DNA of 64,000 nucleotides from Allobosea sp. (lineage in GTDB: Bacteria; Pseudomonadota; Alphaproteobacteria; Rhizobiales; Beijerinckiaceae). Position 1 is the first letter of the stretch. Every line of letters begins with the position of its first letter. The DNA lies in NCBI RefSeq assembly GCF_017308015.1, contig NZ_JAFKFW010000006.1, forward strand, positions 1 to 64,000. Reading direction: 5' to 3'. The translations under genes were made by a program, and so were the position numbers. Positions 56,684 to 64,000 of this stretch are shown here, one piece after another. Below the pieces are notes generated by a model. That model worked only from the letters and a program-made list of their open reading frames with translations. It was not told where the DNA came from and did no database searches.

Positions 56684-57613
56684 TCAGGGCAACGTGGCGA
56701 GGCGTTCGATCATCTGCTCGAACAGCTCATGAGCTTTCACGGTCGCGACGACATGGGCGTTGGGCTCACGCTTGAGGCGACCGTTCCAGTCGATCGTGGT
56801 GCGTCCGCGCAAGGGGCCGTCGCCGGTCTCGACCGCAACGAAGCAGTCGCGGCCGTCGAATAGCTCAGGCCAAAGCAGGTAGGCGATGACGCAAGGGTCG
56901 TGCATCGGGTGGCCATCGGAGCCGAGCCTGCCGGGTCGGGGGCGGGTCAGCATACCGTGAACGGCCTTGCCCGCCGCGTTGCCGAGCGTGCCGATACGGG
57001 CGATCTGATCGTGGCTGGCGATGGCCTGCAGCGTGACGCCGAGACCGAACATCACGATCGGCCGGCCGCAACCGAAGACGACCGCCGCCGCATGCGGATC
57101 GACATAGGTGTTGAACTCCGCGGCGGGCGTGATGTTGCCGAGCCCTATGGCGCCGCCCATCAGCACGATGCGCTCCACCTTCGGCAGGATGTCGGGTGCG
57201 AGTCGGAAAGCCAGCGCGAGATTGGTCAGCGGGCCGAGTGGGCAGAGCGTGATGCCGTCCGCGGGTGCGGCACGACAGAAATCGATGATCGCCTGCACGG
57301 CGTGAACGGGTGCCGCCAGGCTCCGCGGCTGGGGCAGGTCGGCACCGGCCAGCCCATCGGGACCGCAGACAAATTCCGCGGTTTCGAGCGCGCAGACCAG
57401 CGGCCCCTCGGCGCCGCGATGCACGGGGATATCGTCGCGACCCGCGAGATCGCGGATGCGCAGTGCGTTCGCCGTGGTCTGCGCGACCGGGACATTGCCT
57501 GCGACCGTGGTAATCGCCCTCAGATCGATCCAGTCGGCGCTGGCGAAGGCGAGGAGCAGAGCGACGGCGTCGTCCTGACCGGGATCGGTGTCGACGATGA
57601 TCGTTTTGCGCAT
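56684..57613 (-). CDS. Nucleoside hydrolase (IUNH family)
   Basis: 309 aa. The calcium-binding start IIVDTDPGQDDA (Asp10, Asp14, Asp15), LCPLGPLTNLAL and VLMGGAIGLGNITPAAEFN are classic, and the active-site histidine is in GHPMHDPC. It would split ribonucleosides to base and ribose. It follows the ABC ATPase gene by one base, so it is in the sugar/polyol operon and hints that ribose or nucleosides could be handled there. Confidence 0.93.
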   Translation of the reverse strand: MRKTIIVDTDPGQDDAVALLLAFASADWIDLRAITTVAGNVPVAQTTANALRIRDLAGRDDIPVHRGAEGPLVCALETAEFVCGPDGLAGADLPQPRSLAAPVHAVQAIIDFCRAAPADGITLCPLGPLTNLALAFRLAPDILPKVERIVLMGGAIGLGNITPAAEFNTYVDPHAAAVVFGCGRPIVMFGLGVTLQAIASHDQIARIGTLGNAAGKAVHGMLTRPRPGRLGSDGHPMHDPCVIAYLLWPELFDGRDCFVAVETGDGPLRGRTTIDWNGRLKREPNAHVVATVKAHELFEQMIERLATLP

Positions 57614-57614
57614 C

Positions 57615-58379
57615 TCAGGCCGCCCTGGCGTTGCCGGCCATGATCATGTGAGCGATGTCGTCGGCGGTAAGGTCGCCGAGCGGCCGGTCGACATATTTGC
57701 GGCCGGCGCCCATGATGACGACGCGGTCGGCGAGCGCCACGACGTCGCGCATATTGTGGCTGATCAGGATGACGGTGCGCCCGTCCGCCTTGAGCTTGCG
57801 GATGAGGTCGAGGACGAGCGCGCTTTCCTTGACGCCGAGTGCGGCGGTCGGCTCGTCCATGATGATGATCTCGGCGTTCCAGCGCAGCGCGCGGGAGATC
57901 GCGACCGCCTGGCGCTGGCCGCCCGAGAGGCGCTCGACCGGCCGGGTCATGTCGGTGACGGCGGCGGAGAGCTGCGAAAGGTAACGCTGCGATTCAGCGA
58001 TCATCTTCTTCTTGTCGAGGATGCGCAGGAAGGGCAGCAGCACCGGCTTGGTCAGCTCCGAACCCATGAAGACGTTCTGGGCGATGGAGAGGCGCGGGGC
58101 GAGGGCCAGATCCTGGTAGATCGTCGCGACACCGTTCTCCAGCGCGTCATGCGGCGAGGCGAAGGTGACCGGCCTGCCGCGCAGACTGATCGTACCGCTC
58201 GTCGCCTCCTCGGCGCCCGAGATCACCTTGATCAGGCTCGACTTGCCCGCACCGTTATCGCCGCAGAGCGCCACGACCTCGCCCTTGAAGATGTCGAGAT
58301 CGACATCGCGCACGGCCACGACCGGGCCATAGGCCTTGCCAATGCCGCGTAGCGAGAGGAGGGGAGTGGGGTTGGTCAT
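57615..58379 (-). CDS. Sugar ABC importer ATP-binding protein, single ATPase domain (FrcA-like)
   Basis: 254 aa, thus half the size of RbsA-type proteins with two ATPase domains. Walker A is GDNGAGKSSL, signature LSGGQRQAVAISRAL, Walker B IIIMDEPTAALG and switch ILISHNMRDVVAL. It pairs with the permease and binding protein upstream. Length and GKAYGPVVAVRDVDL start fit FrcA-type ATPases for fructose/ribose-like sugars. Confidence 0.92.
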   Translation of the reverse strand: MTNPTPLLSLRGIGKAYGPVVAVRDVDLDIFKGEVVALCGDNGAGKSSLIKVISGAEEATSGTISLRGRPVTFASPHDALENGVATIYQDLALAPRLSIAQNVFMGSELTKPVLLPFLRILDKKKMIAESQRYLSQLSAAVTDMTRPVERLSGGQRQAVAISRALRWNAEIIIMDEPTAALGVKESALVLDLIRKLKADGRTVILISHNMRDVVALADRVVIMGAGRKYVDRPLGDLTADDIAHMIMAGNARAA

Positions 58380-58409
58380 GGCCTGTCCGGGAATCGCAGC
58401 GGCACGTTT

Positions 58410-58441
58410 CCGTCATGCCCGGGTGGGCCCGGGCATGACGG
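58410..58441. repeat. 14-bp perfect hairpin (REP-like palindrome) between binding-protein and ATPase genes
   Basis: CCGTCATGCCCGGG (58410-58423) pairs perfectly with CCCGGGCATGACGG (58428-58441) across TGGG. It lies ten bases after the binding-protein stop, inside the operon. Similar GTCATGCCCGGG palindromes are, from memory, dispersed in many Hyphomicrobiales genomes. It may protect the mRNA of the binding protein from decay. Confidence 0.7.
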
Positions 58442-58450
58442 TTCCGATCC

Positions 58451-59395
58451 TCACTTCTTCAGGAACTGCTGGACGTTGTTCTTGTCGACCAGTACGGCTT
58501 CCGTGAAGAGATAGGGGCCCGACGTGATGCTCTCCTTCGGCTTCTTGTCGATGACGATCGCCTGGATGGCGTCGACCGCCTGTTTGCCCATCTCGTCGAA
58601 GGGCACTGCGACGGTCGCCATGAGGGTCGAATTCGGGTCGGCGATGCGCTCGTAGCTTTCCTTGCCACCGTCGACCGAGACCAGCGGGACCTGGCCCTTC
58701 TTCACCCCTTGAGCCTGCAGGAGATCGTCGATGATGTAGGCCTGGCCGTCGAAAGAAGCCCAGATGCCGTTGATCTTGCCCTGGTTCTGCAGGAGCAGGG
58801 CCTGCATGCCGGCGCGGACATCGTCGCGCCAGCTTTGGGTGCGGGCCATCGAGAACTTGCCGAGCTCCTTCACCGCCTGGTTCTCGGCGAGGACGGCGTC
58901 CAGCAGACGGCCGCGGATGCGCGAGGCGACGTTCAGGTCGAAGCGGGCCGAGATGATGTTGCCCTGGTAGCCGAGCTGGCCGAGCAGATAGAGCGCGGCA
59001 TCGGCGCCGACCTTGTACTCGTTGGTCTGGATATCGAAGAGCGCATGCGGGCTCGAACCCGACTGGACGGTGATGACCGGGATCCTGGCATCCTTTGCCG
59101 CCTTGAACTGGGCGTCGGCCTCGACCGGTTTGCCCATGGCGATGATGATGGCGTCGACCTTCCTGGCGATCAGTGCATCGAATTGCTCCGCGTGCTTCGG
59201 CAGTGCGCCTTCCGAGTTCAGCAGCGTGACGTTCCAGCCCTTCGCCTTGGCTGCGGCTGCGGCGGCATTGGCGACGCGCGCATGCGTTTCTGATGTGAAC
59301 TGGAAGCCGATGATGCCGACCTCGAACGCTCCGGCCGACTGGCCCAGCGCGAGAAGCGCCGCGGCGGCCACCAGCATTTTCCTCAAACCGAACAT
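58451..59395 (-). CDS. Periplasmic sugar-binding protein (RbsB-like)
   Basis: 314 aa. Signal peptide about residues 1-22 (KMLVAAAALLALGQSAGAFE). The fold I binding-protein pattern FEVGIIGFQFTSETHARVAN, ALIARKVDAIIIAMGKPVEA and PLVSVDGGKESYERIADPNS is clear. GGGAGAGGG precedes the ATG at 59395; the open frame further upstream overlaps the permease gene. Second in transport-gene order, after the permease. Confidence 0.92.
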   Translation of the reverse strand: MFGLRKMLVAAAALLALGQSAGAFEVGIIGFQFTSETHARVANAAAAAAKAKGWNVTLLNSEGALPKHAEQFDALIARKVDAIIIAMGKPVEADAQFKAAKDARIPVITVQSGSSPHALFDIQTNEYKVGADAALYLLGQLGYQGNIISARFDLNVASRIRGRLLDAVLAENQAVKELGKFSMARTQSWRDDVRAGMQALLLQNQGKINGIWASFDGQAYIIDDLLQAQGVKKGQVPLVSVDGGKESYERIADPNSTLMATVAVPFDEMGKQAVDAIQAIVIDKKPKESITSGPYLFTEAVLVDKNNVQQFLKK

Positions 59396-59433
59396 GAAAC
59401 CCTCTCCCAACATTCTGCCTGCTGTCGTCGAAA

Positions 59434-60390
59434 TCAGACCTTGAACGCCGCCTTCTTCATCGCGCTGGCCGAGAAGGCGACCGAGCCGATGATGATCGCG
59501 CCGAGCACGATATCCTGGATGTAATAGGGCGCGCCCATCAGCACCAAGCCGTTGCCGAGCACCTTGAGCACCAGCGCCGCAAAGACCGTGCCGGGTATGT
59601 TGGGCTTGCCGGGATCGAACATGGTCATGCCGAGCAGTACGGCGGCGATGGCATAGAGCAGATAGTCGCCCGCCATGTTCGGCGCGGCCGAGGACAGGTT
59701 GGCGGCGAGCAGCATGGCCATCAGGCCGGCGAAGACGCCTGAAAGCAAAAGGCCGATCCGCTTCATCCGGGCGGTGGCGATGCCGGCGAGCCGCGCGGCT
59801 TCGTCCGCCTCGCCGGTCGCGACCATATGCGCGCCGGTCCGCGTCCATTTGACGAGCCCATAGGCGAAGAGCGTGGCGCCGGCCATCCAGAGCACGAGAT
59901 TGGGGATGCCGAACGAGTAGCCGCGGGCGAGCCCGGTGAAGCCGACCGGCCAGCGCCCGACGAAGGCGACGCCCTGCGTGATCATGAAAGCGAAGCCCTT
60001 GGCGATCGCGGCGGTGCCGAGCGTCATGATCAGCGAGGGGATGCGCAGCACGGTGACGCCGTAGCCGTTCAGCGTGCCGAGCACGATGCCGACGCCGATG
60101 GCGGCCGATACCGCGACGGCCGGCGGATATTGCGCATGGACCAGCCAGCCGCAGACCACCGCCGCGAGGCTCGCCATCTCCGCGACCGAAAGATCGAGCT
60201 CGGCCACGGTGAAGGCCAACGCGAAGCCGAGCGCGAGGATGGCGAGGAAGCTCGTGTCCTTCAGCACGTTGATGATGTTCATCGTGCTGGCGAAGTTCGG
60301 GGCGAAGATCAGGAAGAACAGGATCAGCGCCAGGCCGGCGAGCGCCGTGCCATAGCGTCCGATCAGTTCGCGCGGGTCGATGCGGCCCAA
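59434..60390 (-). CDS. Sugar ABC importer permease (RbsC-like)
   Basis: 318 aa, about 9-10 helices. Family blocks: FLAILALGFALAFTVAELDL, GTLNGYGVTVLRIPSLIMTL GTAAI region, and the coupling loop AARLAGIATARMKRIGLLLS. The start is TTG at 60390 with AAGGGA upstream; no ATG occurs before the second helix. A tiny frame of 18 codons (60393-60449) ends two bases before it and may couple translation. Confidence 0.9.
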   Translation of the reverse strand: MGRIDPRELIGRYGTALAGLALILFFLIFAPNFASTMNIINVLKDTSFLAILALGFALAFTVAELDLSVAEMASLAAVVCGWLVHAQYPPAVAVSAAIGVGIVLGTLNGYGVTVLRIPSLIMTLGTAAIAKGFAFMITQGVAFVGRWPVGFTGLARGYSFGIPNLVLWMAGATLFAYGLVKWTRTGAHMVATGEADEAARLAGIATARMKRIGLLLSGVFAGLMAMLLAANLSSAAPNMAGDYLLYAIAAVLLGMTMFDPGKPNIPGTVFAALVLKVLGNGLVLMGAPYYIQDIVLGAIIIGSVAFSASAMKKAAFKV

Positions 60391-60392
60391 GC

Positions 60393-60449
60393 TCAGCTTC
60401 CCTTCTTCGCGGTCACGCGCGCCAGCACCCGGTTTCGAATCCTCGGCAT
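60393..60449 (-). CDS. Possible 18-codon leader frame before the permease
   Basis: MPRIRNRVLARVTAKKGS, very basic, with AAGGA six to seven bases before its ATG and a stop two bases before the permease TTG. It could be a leader that couples translation of a weak start or a chance frame. Confidence 0.25.
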   Translation of the reverse strand: MPRIRNRVLARVTAKKGS

Positions 60450-60459
60450 GGAGCGTCCT

Positions 60460-61977
60460 TTACGCGGCGCTTGCCGAGTTGGCGAGGCCGGGCAACGCGG
60501 CGGTGTTCTGCGCCAGCGCGACGAGATCGGCCGAGATCGGCGCGAGTGCCGCCTCGCTCTGCCGATAGAGGGCATAGAGTGCGTTATAGGCCGTGCGGCG
60601 GGATGCGTCGGGCTCGTAACGGTGAGCAATGCTGACGAGTGCATCCTGCGCGGCTTCCAGCGACGCGAAGCGGCCAAGACCCGTCCAGGCGATGATCGCC
60701 GCGCCGAGCAGGCCGGGCTCTTTGGCGGTCCCCACTGCGATTGGCCGGCCGCAGATGTCGGCCTTGATCTGTGCCCAGGCCGGATTGGCTGCCGCGCCGC
60801 CACCGAAGCGGATCTCGTCGACGCGGGCGCCGAGTGCGCTCTCCGCGCGTTCCAGCACGAGCCGGTTCTGGCAGGCGACGCCTTCGAGCACGGCATAGGC
60901 GAGATCGGTCGGGCCGTGCCGGCGGCCGAGCCCGATGAAGGCGCCGCGCAGGTTGGGGTCCCAATAGGGCACGCGCTCGCCTTGCAGATAGGGCAGGAAA
61001 ATGAGCGGCTGCGGATGGCGCCGCCCGTCCAGCAGGCGCTCGATGGTCTCCCCGACAGCGCCTACGCCGCCGAGCAGGCCGGCGAGCCAGGCGGCGGTGT
61101 CGGCGCCGTTCTGGCTGGGGCCGCCGAGATGCCAGAGGCCGCGCCAGTCGACGGAGATCAGTCCCTCGGCTTCCGCCTGTTCGGGGCCGAGCACGCCGAG
61201 CACCTCGGTTGTGCCGGAAATATTGTAGGCATAGCCCGGTCGAAGGGCGCCCAATCCGGCCACGGCTGCCCAGGTATCGTTGCAGCCGCAGAGGACGGGG
61301 ATGCCGGCCAGCCGGTCGAAGGGATCCGGCAGGCCGGGGCGGACGGATCCGATGGTCTCGGTGGGTTCGAGGATGGCCGGGATCACGCTGGCCGACAGGC
61401 TGATCGCCTCAAGTCCCGAGGAGCCGTTGGTGGCATCGGTGCAAGCGATGAGCCGCGCCAGTGAGACCGGGTCGCTCGCCTGCCGACCGGTCAGGCAGAA
61501 GTTCAGGTAGTCCTTGGGCTCCAGCACGCAGGCGAGCGCGCGGGTGTTCTCCGGCTCGTTCTCGGCCAGCCAGGCGAGGCGGGCGAGCGGGTGGAAAGCG
61601 TTGATGCGGCCGGCTTCGGAATGACCTGCCAGTACGTCGCGCAGACGGGCAGCGATGCTGTCCGACCGCGCATCTTTCCAGGTCATGGCTGGACGCAATT
61701 CCTGCCCATCATGGCCGACAAAGACCTGCGTCCGGGTCACGCCGCAGATCGCGATGCCTTGGACGTTTGCGAACAACTCCGGTGCTTGGTCGGCGAGCTT
61801 GCCGCAGGCTTCGAGCAATTGCGCCCACCAGGCCCGCGCAGAGATCTCCGAGCGATCGAGATGGTCGTCCAGGACGGGGCCGGGGACGGCATGCTCGGCC
61901 AATGTCGTCCCGCGATCGTTGATCAGCGCAGCACGGAAGCTGCTGCCGCCAAGATCACAGGCGAGTACGACGCTCAT
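60460..61977 (-). CDS. FGGY-family carbohydrate kinase (xylulokinase-like)
   Basis: 505 aa, normal. The ATP/sugar-binding start CDLGGSSFRAALI (usual DxGTxxxR with Gly-Gly-Ser instead), GICGVTRTQVFVGHDGQELR, LACVLEPKDYLNFCLTGRQA and the C-terminal RFGGGAAANPAWAQIKADI are typical. It would phosphorylate the sugar or polyol imported by the adjacent ABC system. Specificity cannot be told. Ten bases separate it from the tiny frame, and the operon continues leftward. Confidence 0.92.
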   Translation of the reverse strand: MSVVLACDLGGSSFRAALINDRGTTLAEHAVPGPVLDDHLDRSEISARAWWAQLLEACGKLADQAPELFANVQGIAICGVTRTQVFVGHDGQELRPAMTWKDARSDSIAARLRDVLAGHSEAGRINAFHPLARLAWLAENEPENTRALACVLEPKDYLNFCLTGRQASDPVSLARLIACTDATNGSSGLEAISLSASVIPAILEPTETIGSVRPGLPDPFDRLAGIPVLCGCNDTWAAVAGLGALRPGYAYNISGTTEVLGVLGPEQAEAEGLISVDWRGLWHLGGPSQNGADTAAWLAGLLGGVGAVGETIERLLDGRRHPQPLIFLPYLQGERVPYWDPNLRGAFIGLGRRHGPTDLAYAVLEGVACQNRLVLERAESALGARVDEIRFGGGAAANPAWAQIKADICGRPIAVGTAKEPGLLGAAIIAWTGLGRFASLEAAQDALVSIAHRYEPDASRRTAYNALYALYRQSEAALAPISADLVALAQNTAALPGLANSASAA

Positions 61978-62095
61978 CGTCCGGCTCCGGCCGAAGCGGG
62001 GCGAAGAGAGGACCGGGGAACAGACTTCACTGGGCGACCTTCAGACATCGACTCTTGGAGCGTCATAAACCGCCTGCGAGTCAAGGATGTCGCAT

Positions 62096-63106
62096 TCAGG
62101 CGCTGCACTTCGCATTCTTGAGGATGTCGTCGACCAGCCGCTGTGAAGCGAGAGCTTCCTCGCCGGTGACGACGGGGTCGCGGCCCTGCTCGATCGCGTC
62201 GAGGAAATCGGCGATGACGGCGCGGTGGGCGTCATGCGGGAAATCCATGATGTTGGCGCCGCTGCCGGTAGAGCCCTCGGCTTCGACGATCTCCTCGCGC
62301 CCGTCGAGGAAGGCGAGGCGCAGGCGCCCGCCGATCAGGGCGGCAAAACCCCTGGTGCCGGTGATCTCGATGCGCTCGGGATAGCCGGGATAGGCGGCCG
62401 TGGTCGTCACCAGCGTGGCAGGAGCGCCATTGCCGGTCTCAAGCAGAGCCGAGACATAGTCCTCGGTCTCCATACGATGGAGGGCGGTGGTGCGAGCCTG
62501 TGCGGCGACGACCTTGGAAACCCCGACCAGCGAGCGGAACAGGTCGAGTGAATGGATCGCCTGCGTGAGCAGCACACCACCGCCATCGCGGGCAAGCGTG
62601 CCACGGCCGGGCTCGTCGTAGTAGCTCTGCGGACGCCACCAGGGAACGGAGAGGAAGGCGGCTTCGATCGTGCCGAGCTCGCCGGAATCGAGCGCGGCCT
62701 TCAGGCGCAGGCTCGCTGGGCGAAAGCGATGCTGGAGCGTCACACCGAAGGTCTTAGCCGTCCGGCGGGCGGTATCGACGAGGCGCTGGCCGCGCTCGCT
62801 GGTCAATTCCAACGGCTTCTCGACGAGAACATGTTTGCCGGCTTCAAGGCAAAGTGCGGAGACGTCGAGATGGCTCGAAGGCGGCGTCAGCACAATGCAG
62901 GCGTCCACGGCGGGATCGGCCAGAACCGCGTCGAGGTCGGTCGTGGTCGGGAAGGGGAATTGCCCGGCATAGGCCTTGGCCCGTTCCGGTGTGCGGCTCA
63001 CGGCCCAGCGCGTATCGGCGCGATCGGCGAGGTCGAGCAGGCTTTTCGAATGCGGCAGGGAGGCGGGGCCGAGCCCGATCACGGCGATGCCGAGCTTGCG
63101 TGTCAT
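62096..63106 (-). CDS. Gfo/Idh/MocA-family oxidoreductase
   Basis: 336 aa. Rossmann start LGIAVIGLGPASLPHSKSLL (a slightly altered GxGxxG), the hallmark GKHVLVEKPLE with Glu-Lys-Pro, and a C-terminal beta-sheet domain. AGGA precedes the ATG at 63106. It would oxidise or epimerise a sugar or polyol, in step with the FGGY kinase. A 118-base gap separates it from the kinase, so the kinase may have its own promoter. Confidence 0.92.
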   Translation of the reverse strand: MTRKLGIAVIGLGPASLPHSKSLLDLADRADTRWAVSRTPERAKAYAGQFPFPTTTDLDAVLADPAVDACIVLTPPSSHLDVSALCLEAGKHVLVEKPLELTSERGQRLVDTARRTAKTFGVTLQHRFRPASLRLKAALDSGELGTIEAAFLSVPWWRPQSYYDEPGRGTLARDGGGVLLTQAIHSLDLFRSLVGVSKVVAAQARTTALHRMETEDYVSALLETGNGAPATLVTTTAAYPGYPERIEITGTRGFAALIGGRLRLAFLDGREEIVEAEGSTGSGANIMDFPHDAHRAVIADFLDAIEQGRDPVVTGEEALASQRLVDDILKNAKCSA

Positions 63107-63117
63107 GACGGATGTCC

Positions 63118-64000
63118 TCAAGCGCGAGCGGTGGGTTTTGCCGGCAGCCATGCGGCCTTGGTTTGCGCCTCCAGCGCGAGCCGGCAGACGGTGAAGGCGT
63201 GGCGCTGGCTCATCGCGGTTTCGCTGCGGGCAGCGATATCGGCGACGAGGTTGCGGAAATAGGTCAGCGGCTCGCTGGAGGCATCGATATGGCGGGTGCC
63301 GGCCTTGTCGATGAGGAAGACATGGTCGGTGCCGGGGCGGCCGGCGATGTCGACATATTTGCGCAGCTCGATCGTGCCCTCGGTGCCGAGGATGGTGAGG
63401 CGCCCGTCGCCCCAGGTCGGCAGGCCGTCGGCCGTGAACCAGTCGACGCGAATATAGCCGCCGGCCCTGTCACTGCGCAGCAGAATCTCGCCGAAATCCT
63501 CGAAATCGGGGAAATCCGGCCCGCCGAAATGGCCGACGCCCGAGGCGACGACATCCGCATCATTCGAACCGGTGAAATGCAGGAACTGGTCGATCTGGTG
63601 CGAGGCAATGTCGGTGAGGATGCCGCCATAACAGCGCTTGTCGAAGAACCAGTCCGGCCGGATCGCGCGGTTGAAACGGTGCGGGCCCATGCCGAGCGTC
63701 TGCACGACCCGGCCGATCGCGCCGTCGGCGATCAGCTTGCCGGCGATGAGCGTCGCCGGGACGATGAAGCGCTCGGAGAAGCAGATCGAGAAGATGCGCC
63801 CGGTCTGGGCTACCGCCCGCTCGACAGCGGTGAGCTGGTCGAAAGAGGTAACGCCGGGCTTGTCGACCATCACGTCCTTGCCGGCCCGCATGGCGCGGAT
63901 GGCGATGGCAGCGCGTTCCGCCGGAATGGCGGCGCAGACGATCAAATCGATCGTAGGATCGTCGATCAGCCGGTCGGCGGTGCTTTCCGGCAGATCGGGA
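63118..64000 (-). CDS. Gfo/Idh/MocA-family oxidoreductase, 5' end outside the window
   Basis: 294 residues visible; the frame stays open to the right edge. The cofactor-domain end has IDLIVCAAIPAERAAIAIRA and VMVDKPGVTSFDQL (Asp-Lys-Pro replacing Glu-Lys-Pro). The substrate domain has CYGGILTDIASHQIDQFLHF, in which the Asp-x3-His pair is the usual catalytic position. The N-terminal Rossmann motif is missing from the window. It is eleven bases upstream of the second oxidoreductase gene, so they form a pair. Confidence 0.92.
   Translation of the reverse strand, partial: PDLPESTADRLIDDPTIDLIVCAAIPAERAAIAIRAMRAGKDVMVDKPGVTSFDQLTAVERAVAQTGRIFSICFSERFIVPATLIAGKLIADGAIGRVVQTLGMGPHRFNRAIRPDWFFDKRCYGGILTDIASHQIDQFLHFTGSNDADVVASGVGHFGGPDFPDFEDFGEILLRSDRAGGYIRVDWFTADGLPTWGDGRLTILGTEGTIELRKYVDIAGRPGTDHVFLIDKAGTRHIDASSEPLTYFRNLVADIAARSETAMSQRHAFTVCRLALEAQTKAAWLPAKPTARA

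Noticed and set aside
59396..59848. Upstream extension of the sugar-binding protein frame
   Set aside because: It overlaps the permease gene and would hide the signal peptide that begins at 59395, where a strong ribosome-binding site lies.

Overview
The window is a GC-rich, gene-dense chromosomal stretch of an alphaproteobacterium of the order Hyphomicrobiales, most like Bosea and its relatives. The case rests on gene content and is an inference: mesaconyl-CoA hydratase of the ethylmalonyl-CoA pathway, an SDHAF4-type succinate dehydrogenase assembly factor, HmuTUV/HutX heme uptake, an Irr-box-like site, and the run purH - heparinase-like - rsmB - htpX. I see no insertion sequence, integrase, phage gene or CRISPR array.

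Left part (1-11.8 kb): initiator tRNA with a terminator; a DUF72 protein; YbaK and a small membrane protein; purH, a heparinase-like protein, rsmB and htpX on the minus strand; SDHAF4; a cyclopropane-fatty-acid synthase homologue; a DUF2853 protein; a 2-hydroxyacid dehydrogenase and an L,D-transpeptidase. Heme block (11.9-16 kb): hmuTUV face a heme monooxygenase and hutX across a 347-bp AT-rich control region. No TonB-dependent heme receptor is present here. Then come a flippase-like membrane protein, a Cys-based phosphatase and ppa.

Central part (19-34 kb): a CitE-like CoA-ester lyase, a DUF429/threonine-dehydratase fused frame, mesaconyl-CoA hydratase and the sdhCDAB operon. These feed C4/C5 acids towards the TCA cycle. 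After sdhB lies a 165-bp element with 30-bp inverted ends. A D-amino-acid dehydrogenase and an amidotransferase follow, then a TetR regulator with a clear palindromic operator driving an RND efflux pair.

Accessory spot (34.1-36 kb): an undescribed-looking toxin/immunity pair, namely a protein with a Gly-rich N-terminal motif and a C-terminal PD-(D/E)XK-like nuclease domain, overlapping the next gene by TTGA. HxlR/RibD-like, EamA/LysR, obgE, a D-threonine-aldolase-like gene with an unknown partner, and an MsbA-like ABC exporter follow.

Right part (44-64 kb) is catabolic and transport-rich. One operon holds a COG1840-type ABC importer with an MBL-fold hydrolase and SurE, which I read as organophosphate uptake and breakdown rather than iron uptake. 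A second holds a SAF-domain oxidoreductase with a 2-oxoacid/acetoin-type dehydrogenase (E1 alpha, E1 beta, E2) facing a SorC-type regulator; its substrate is unknown. The third is a sugar/polyol module: two Gfo/Idh/MocA oxidoreductases, an FGGY kinase, a ribose-type ABC importer and a nucleoside hydrolase. The last oxidoreductase runs off the right edge.
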